Shown here: positions 58,693 to 64,000 of the stretch, in pieces
Layout: each line of letters starts with the position of its first letter
Position numbering within the stretch: the first letter of the stretch is position 1
DNA from: Histoplasma ohiense
Lineage: Eukaryota > Ascomycota > Eurotiomycetes > Onygenales > Ajellomycetaceae
Assembly (NCBI GenBank): GCA_017607445.1
Contig: JAEVHH010000003.1
Span: 62,001-126,000 of the forward strand
DNA length: 64,000 nt
Direction of reading: 5' to 3'
The notes under the pieces: generated by a model
Database searches by the model: none
What the model was told of the DNA's origin: nothing
Seen by the model: the letters and a program-made list of their open reading frames with translations, nothing else
Position numbers and translations under genes: made by a program

Positions 58693-59470
58693 ATGAACTA
58701 TGAACAATTCTATGAACACTCATCACATCTGAATGTGATGAATGATAACTTAGATTTACAAAGTATTCTTCAGCAACAGATGCTATAGATGACTGAATTG
58801 CAACAATGATTTATTGAGATAAGTATTTCTGTATTCATCATTTTTTCTATACTTATATCTTATGAAAAGTCTTCAAAAGAGAAGCTTTCAATTCTCAATA
58901 AATACAAAAGAGATCTAACACTCTATCTTGTGTGAAAATCAAAAGCAAATGTCAAATTAAACATTAATGAATGAGCAATAGACTCACTATTCAATCAAGT
59001 GTGATACATTCATAATAGATTGAATGGTGATGTGTTAGTGAAATTTCAACTCTGAATAAATCATTGTCAGAACAATCAGTATATATCAGAGCTAGTCTTT
59101 CAACAACTCAACTTTCTCTTTCTTGATTCTATACTTCAAGTCAAGATTTTAGACTGGCTTAATCAGACTTGTCAGATGAATATTGTATTGACAACTTATC
59201 TTTCTAAATTCAATCACAAACTTCTAGAAGCAGATGAGTAAGACTGAAATGATATCATCAAAATCAACATATTGTTCAAGAATTTGAACTTTCAGTTGTA
59301 TAACTGAAGTATAGAGTGTCTGAAGCTCTCAATATACAGTGAATTCTGTGCTGATTTTTGTCTATTGAATAATGATCTGTTTCAATTCTGTGTGCTTCAG
59401 AATTGCAAAGAATTCTGCTGAATAAATATATACATTCTGAATTACTCTGCAGTATTCTTCATCTTTGAAT
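58693..59470 (+). pseudogene. Decayed Ty3/gypsy-like gag, interrupted by LINE insertion
   Basis: One frame from the ATG at 58693 can be followed for about 260 codons across roughly a dozen TGA/TAA stops. It resembles the capsid part of fungal Ty3/gypsy gag: YLSKFNHKLLEADE, a stretch matching the usual basic-hydrophobic turn, then LYN, YSEFCADF, LFQF and LQNCKEF, in the order expected near the end of the capsid domain. The stops are mostly TGA, which CpG loss at CGA or change at TGG would produce. The frame is cut at 59470/59471, where the (TAA)n-type tail of a LINE begins; the rest of the retrotransposon is not seen and may lie beyond the right edge. The call is from remembered family pattern. 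Confidence 0.5.
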
Positions 59471-59471
59471 C

Positions 59472-62117
59472 ATTATTATTATTATTCTTCATTTATAGAT
59501 GTATACAGTCAGTGACTATGACATCTATCTGAAATACTTCAGGATTTTTCAAATCAAGAATATTCTAATATACAAAAACAATTTGACACATGCATTAACA
59601 GAATTCCAGCTCAGAATCAAACAACTATTCAAACTATTCAATCCAAAAATAAAATCAAAAGAATGTCAATGGGTTAGCACAACTCAACTTCAAAACAAAG
59701 GAAATAAATATTATAAAAGACAGCAGCTATTAAAAATCACCAGAAAAGAAAAAAAAAACATTTGCAATGACTATTATCAACAAATAATGAAGCAAATTGC
59801 TTGAAACAAATGAAAATTAACAATAAACAAAGTTAAAGAAAAGATCAAAATAAAATAAACAAAAACAACTGATCTAAATATCATCAAATGACACTATTCA
59901 AACAAGCTCTTGTAGCAACATTTGACTCATTTAAATATTCAATTAAGAACATATTTCCAGCTTTTGTATTGAATAACAAACTCAAACTTAACTGATTCAG
60001 TTGATACTTCTCTCTCAGTCTCAATCTTAGTTCTGAATACTTTGTACAAAGTAACAGAAGATGCTCTGAATTTTCATATAACTGACAATCTGAACATAGA
60101 TCATTTAAATCATCTTTAAACTTTGCTAAATATGATTTGAAATATTCATGTCCAAGCTTTAGCTGCATTATTGTAGCAAAAAGTTTCTTCTTACACTTTA
60201 TTGAGCAAGTCTTCCACTTTGGCTTAGTTTCAAATCTGGAATAATGCACACTTTTTCTTTGCATGAACCAGACATCTTGCCACTTTTGTAAACATAATTC
60301 TCTTATTCTTCTTTTAATAAAAGATCATGTTACAATTCTTTGACAGCAGACTTCTAACTCGGTGGCTCTTTTTGCAGCTTTATCAGCCATTTCATTGTCA
60401 TATATACCCATGTGAGCAGGCATCCAGTGAAGATGAATAGAACAATTGAGTGAGATTTTTCTTTGGATATTTTGAAGACTTTTCAAAATCAGCTCTAGCA
60501 TTGACTGTTCACTGCTGATTTTATTACTTTGAAGTCTTTTAAACTCTGCTTGACTATCAGAGAATATCCAAATATGCTCAAATCTTTTCCATTGTTCAAT
60601 CTTCATTTCAATCAATTTGAAAGCTCTTGAAATTGCAAATAATTCAGCATTAAAAACTTCTGACTCTTTTCCAATTTGCCAAGAATCAAGAATATAGTTT
60701 TTATCATTTTCTGAATATACTATTCCAGCTCCAAGATTGCCTGTTGTCTCACATTTTGAGCCATCAGTGTATATAAGAATTGCTTTATTTTTCATTTGTT
60801 TCAAAAGCTTTAAATGTTCTTGAGTCTGATCTTCTTTTGAAAGTTGACTAATGTTTAAATCAACAAGATTATCAAGACTTTTCTTTCAAGAAGAGAGATT
60901 TTCAATAGCTACTCTCTCTACATTTAAACTAGAGAAACAGTTCTTAATCATTGAGCAAATTCTAAATAACTGAGATGGTATTCTTCTTCTTTGTAAAAAA
61001 CTTGAATTTTCAGATAAATCAGTCTCATTTCAATCAAGATAAAGTTCCCAATCTAATTCTAATCCATTTGACTCATTTGAAAAAGAACTTGAAACTCTCT
61101 TTCTAATAGAATGATGTGAATATAGCTTCATAATTCTGAGAGTATAATTCATACAGATTTTATCAAATCTCACTTATGGTGGAGAAATAGAGGCTTCAAT
61201 TTTCATAGCTTTAATTGAAGTAGTTTTGAATACTTCTAGAATCTTTCTTAAAGCTGAGTTTTGAAGTTTTTGAAACCTTTCTATAAAGTGTTTTTGATCT
61301 CTCCACCACACCTGAACTGCATAATCTGAAACAGAGGTCACATAGACAATATATAATTGTCTCATTGCTTGAAATATCAGACCTCTTTCAGTATTTGAAA
61401 GCCTCAATATACTGTTTAAAATTCTTTCAGCATTTGCAGTTTTTATTTACACATGAGATTTAAAATTCAATTGAGAATCTAATCAGACACCAAGTCATCT
61501 GACTGAGTTTTTAGATTTAATTGAATGATTTAACAGCTTAACTTCAGTATCTTTTTCTCTGAAATTTGGATAAAAATGAATTAATTCAGTTTCATCCATA
61601 TCAAAAACAATGTTTTTTGATTTTGCTTTTTCAATCATTTCAGTTGCTGCTTGCTCAATCAAATTGCAGTTATTCACAATTGACTCTGAGCTTACAACTA
61701 GGTCTAAATCATCCACATAGCTTGAAGTTCTCACCATAATTGCCATTTGTCTATCAATAAATAGAAACTTGACAAATATAGCAAACAAAATGAGTGAGAC
61801 TGAGGAACTCTGAGGAACTTCTATCTCAATATCTGTTATATCTTGTCTCATTCCATCAAAAAGCAACTGAATAGTTCTTTTTGATATGAAACAGATAACT
61901 CACTTAATGAGAGACTTTGGCATTCTCAGTTCTATCAAAGTATTGATCATTTGAGAAAGTGAAACACAATCAAATGCATCTTTTATATCAATAAACATTG
62001 CAGTTGTAACCATTTTTTCATTCTTTGCAAGTTGAATATCATGAACTACAGAGAGAACCGCATCAATTGCTGAGTTTTGCTTTCTACTTCCCATTTGATC
62101 ATCATATAATAGATCAG
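59472..62117 (-). mobile_element. LINE (non-LTR retrotransposon) copy 1, 5'-truncated in the reverse transcriptase
   Basis: Minus-strand element, 5' end right, 3' end left. Pieces in order: RT beginning GSRKQNSAIDAVL and IDIKDAFDCV (62094-61900), RT with PQSSSVSLILFAI and the catalytic YVDD (61866-61495), thumb region WWRDQKHFIERFQKLQNSAL (61407-61174), RNase H (60804-60325) with all four acidic residues in YTDGS, NAEL, SDSQ and MADKAA, and the C-terminal Cys/His knuckle CSDCQLYENSEHLLLLC (60264-59884). About 400 bp of 3' UTR follow and end in a repeat that reads AATAATAATAATAAT on the minus strand (59472-59486). RNase H after RT plus a TAA-type tail fits the I/Tad-like LINE group. Several frame breaks make it defective. 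Almost no CpG remains. Confidence 0.8.
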
Positions 62118-64000
62118 TTATTATTATTATTATTATTCTTCAATTATAGATGCATGCAGTCAGTGACTATGACATCTACCTGAAACACTTCAGGATTTTT
62201 CAACTCAAGAATAATTTAATATACAAAGACAATTTAAAACATGCATTATCAGAATTCCAGCCCAGAATCAAACAACTATTCAAATTGTTCAATCAAAGAA
62301 ATCAAAATCAAAAGAATGTCAGCAAGTCAACACAACTTAGTTTGAAAACAAAAGAAATAAACATTGTAACAGACAGCTTTATTATAATAAGGAAAAGAAA
62401 AATCACTGACAACAACTATAACATCAACAAAAAACAAACCAAACTTTTCAAAACAAATTAAAACTGATCATAAACAACTTAAGAAAGACTTCAAAGTAAG
62501 ATGAAAAGAAAGACTAAAAGAAAAATCAAAATAAATCAAATTGAAACTCTGATCTCAATATTTTTAACAGACAATTTATTCAAACTCTTGTAGCAACATT
62601 TGATTCTTTCAAATATTCAATTAAAAACTTATTTCCAGTTTCTGTATTGAATAATAGATTCAAATTTAATTGTTTCAATTCAAACTTCTTTCTCAGTTTC
62701 AATCTCAATTCTGAATACTTTGCACAAATTAACAGAAGATGCTCTGAATTTTCATATAACTGACAATCTAAACATAGACTACTTAAATCATCTCTAAACT
62801 TTATTAAATATGATTTGAAGTAACCATGTCCAAGCTTTAACTGCATTATTGTAGCAAAAGTTTCTTTTTACACTTTATTGAACAAGTCTTCCACTTTGAC
62901 TTTGTTTCAAATCTGAAGTAATGCACACTTTTTCTTTGCATAAGTCAGATATCTTGCCATTTTTGCAAGCATGATTCTCTTATTTTTCTCTTAATAAAAG
63001 CTCATGTTACAATTCTTTGAAAGCAGACTTCTAATTCAGTTGCTTTTTTTGCAGCTCTATCAGCCATTTCATTGTCATATATACCCATGTGAGCAGACAC
63101 CCAGTGAAGATGAATAGAATAATTGAATGAGATTTTTCTTTGAATATTTTGAAGACTTTTCAAAATCAGCTCTAGCATTGACTGTCCACTGCTGATTTTA
63201 TTACTTTGAAATCTTTTAAACTCTGCTTGACTATCAGAGAATATTCAAATATGCTCAAATCTTTTCCATTGTTCAATCTTCATTTCAATCAATTTGAAAG
63301 CTCTTGAAATTGCAAATAATTCAGCATTAAAAACTTCTGACTCTTTTCCAATTTGCCAAGAATCAAGAATATAGTTTTTATCATTTTCTGAATATGCTAT
63401 TCCAGCTCCAAGATTGCCTGTTGTCTCACATTTTGAGCCATCAGTGTATATAAGAATTGCTTTATTTTTCATTTGTTTCAAAAGCTTTAAATGTTCTTGA
63501 GTCTGATCTTCTTTTGAAAGTTGACTAATGTTTAAATCAACAAGATTATCAAGACTTTTCTTTCAAGAAGAGAGATTTTCAATAGCTACTCTCTCTACAT
63601 TTAAACTAGAGAAACAGTTCTTAATCATTGAGTAAATTCTAAATAACTGAGATGGTATTCTTCTTCTTTGTAAAAAACTTGAATTTTCAGATAAATCAGT
63701 CTCATTTCAATCAAGATAAAGTTCCCAATCTAATTCTAATCCATTTGACTCATTTGAAAAAGAACTTGAAACTCTCTTTCTAATAGAATGATGTGAATAT
63801 AGCTTCATAATTCTGAGAGTATAATTCATACAGATTTTATCAAATCTCACTTGTGGTGGAGAAATAGAGGCTTCAATTTTCATAGCTTTAATTGAAGTAG
63901 TTTTGAATACTTCTAGAATCTTTCTTAAAGCTGAGTTTTGAAGTTTTTGAAACCTTTCTATAAAGTGTTTTTGATCTCTCCACCACACCTGAACTGCATA
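62118..64000 (-). mobile_element. LINE copy 2, same family and orientation, runs off the right edge
   Basis: Adjacent to copy 1, head to tail. Its tail (62118-62137, AATAATAATAATAATAATAA on the minus strand) touches the truncated 5' end of copy 1. The knuckle part (62846-62580), RNase H (63481-63245 and beyond a stop) and thumb (63988-63707) match copy 1 with an offset of about 2677 bp. Copy 2 has a TGA in place of the Trp codon after FEHI in RNase H; the differences I checked there are transitions. The RT core would lie beyond the window. Confidence 0.8.

Overview
The window looks like chromosomal DNA of a filamentous ascomycete, most likely a eurotiomycete of the order Onygenales (relatives of the dimorphic moulds). 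The evidence is the gene set (creC, creD, gem1, pan2, hse1, slm1), the short introns of about 50-140 bp with GTRNGT donors and YAG acceptors, and repeats that have lost almost every CpG. The order-level placement is inference; no ribosomal or other marker gene lies in the window.

Layout. From 1 to 55.1 kb the window is gene-rich: the 5' end of an unknown gene (left edge), an Ysc84-type SYLF/SH3 actin-patch protein, the mitochondrial Miro GTPase gem1, the WD40 protein creC, a broken gene plus an APH-type kinase-like ORF, a small HW-motif protein, the arrestin creD, the PH-domain TORC2/eisosome protein slm1, a roadblock/LC7 (LAMTOR2-like) protein, glyoxalase I, a mitochondrial hydroxyacid-oxoacid transhydrogenase, 3-phosphoglycerate dehydrogenase, the deadenylase subunit pan2, the multi-KH protein scp160/vigilin, a Ste20/PAK kinase, the ESCRT-0 subunit hse1, an 82-aa orphan and a second APH-family gene. 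I worked out exon structures by joining reading frames across splice sites; in all multi-exon genes given as complete the joined length is a multiple of three.

From about 55.1 to 57.1 kb there are two abutting gene fragments (C2H2 zinc finger on minus, RTC4 domain on plus). From about 57.1 kb to the right edge the sequence is AT-rich and almost CpG-free. It holds a decayed Ty3/gypsy-like LTR and gag into which a LINE (reverse transcriptase, RNase H, C-terminal zinc knuckle) is inserted, with a second LINE copy directly adjacent in the same orientation. Both LINE copies end in a (TAA)n-type tail.

Themes. creC and creD, both known from carbon catabolite repression through the ubiquitin/deubiquitination branch, sit 4.8 kb apart. 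pan2 and scp160 (mRNA turnover and mRNA binding) are adjacent and co-oriented. An 85-bp element with LTR-like TG...CA ends and a perfect 5-bp target duplication lies in the divergent promoter between the ysc84-like gene and gem1, with relatives at 11.6 and 43.1 kb. I saw no tRNA, rRNA or CRISPR array.
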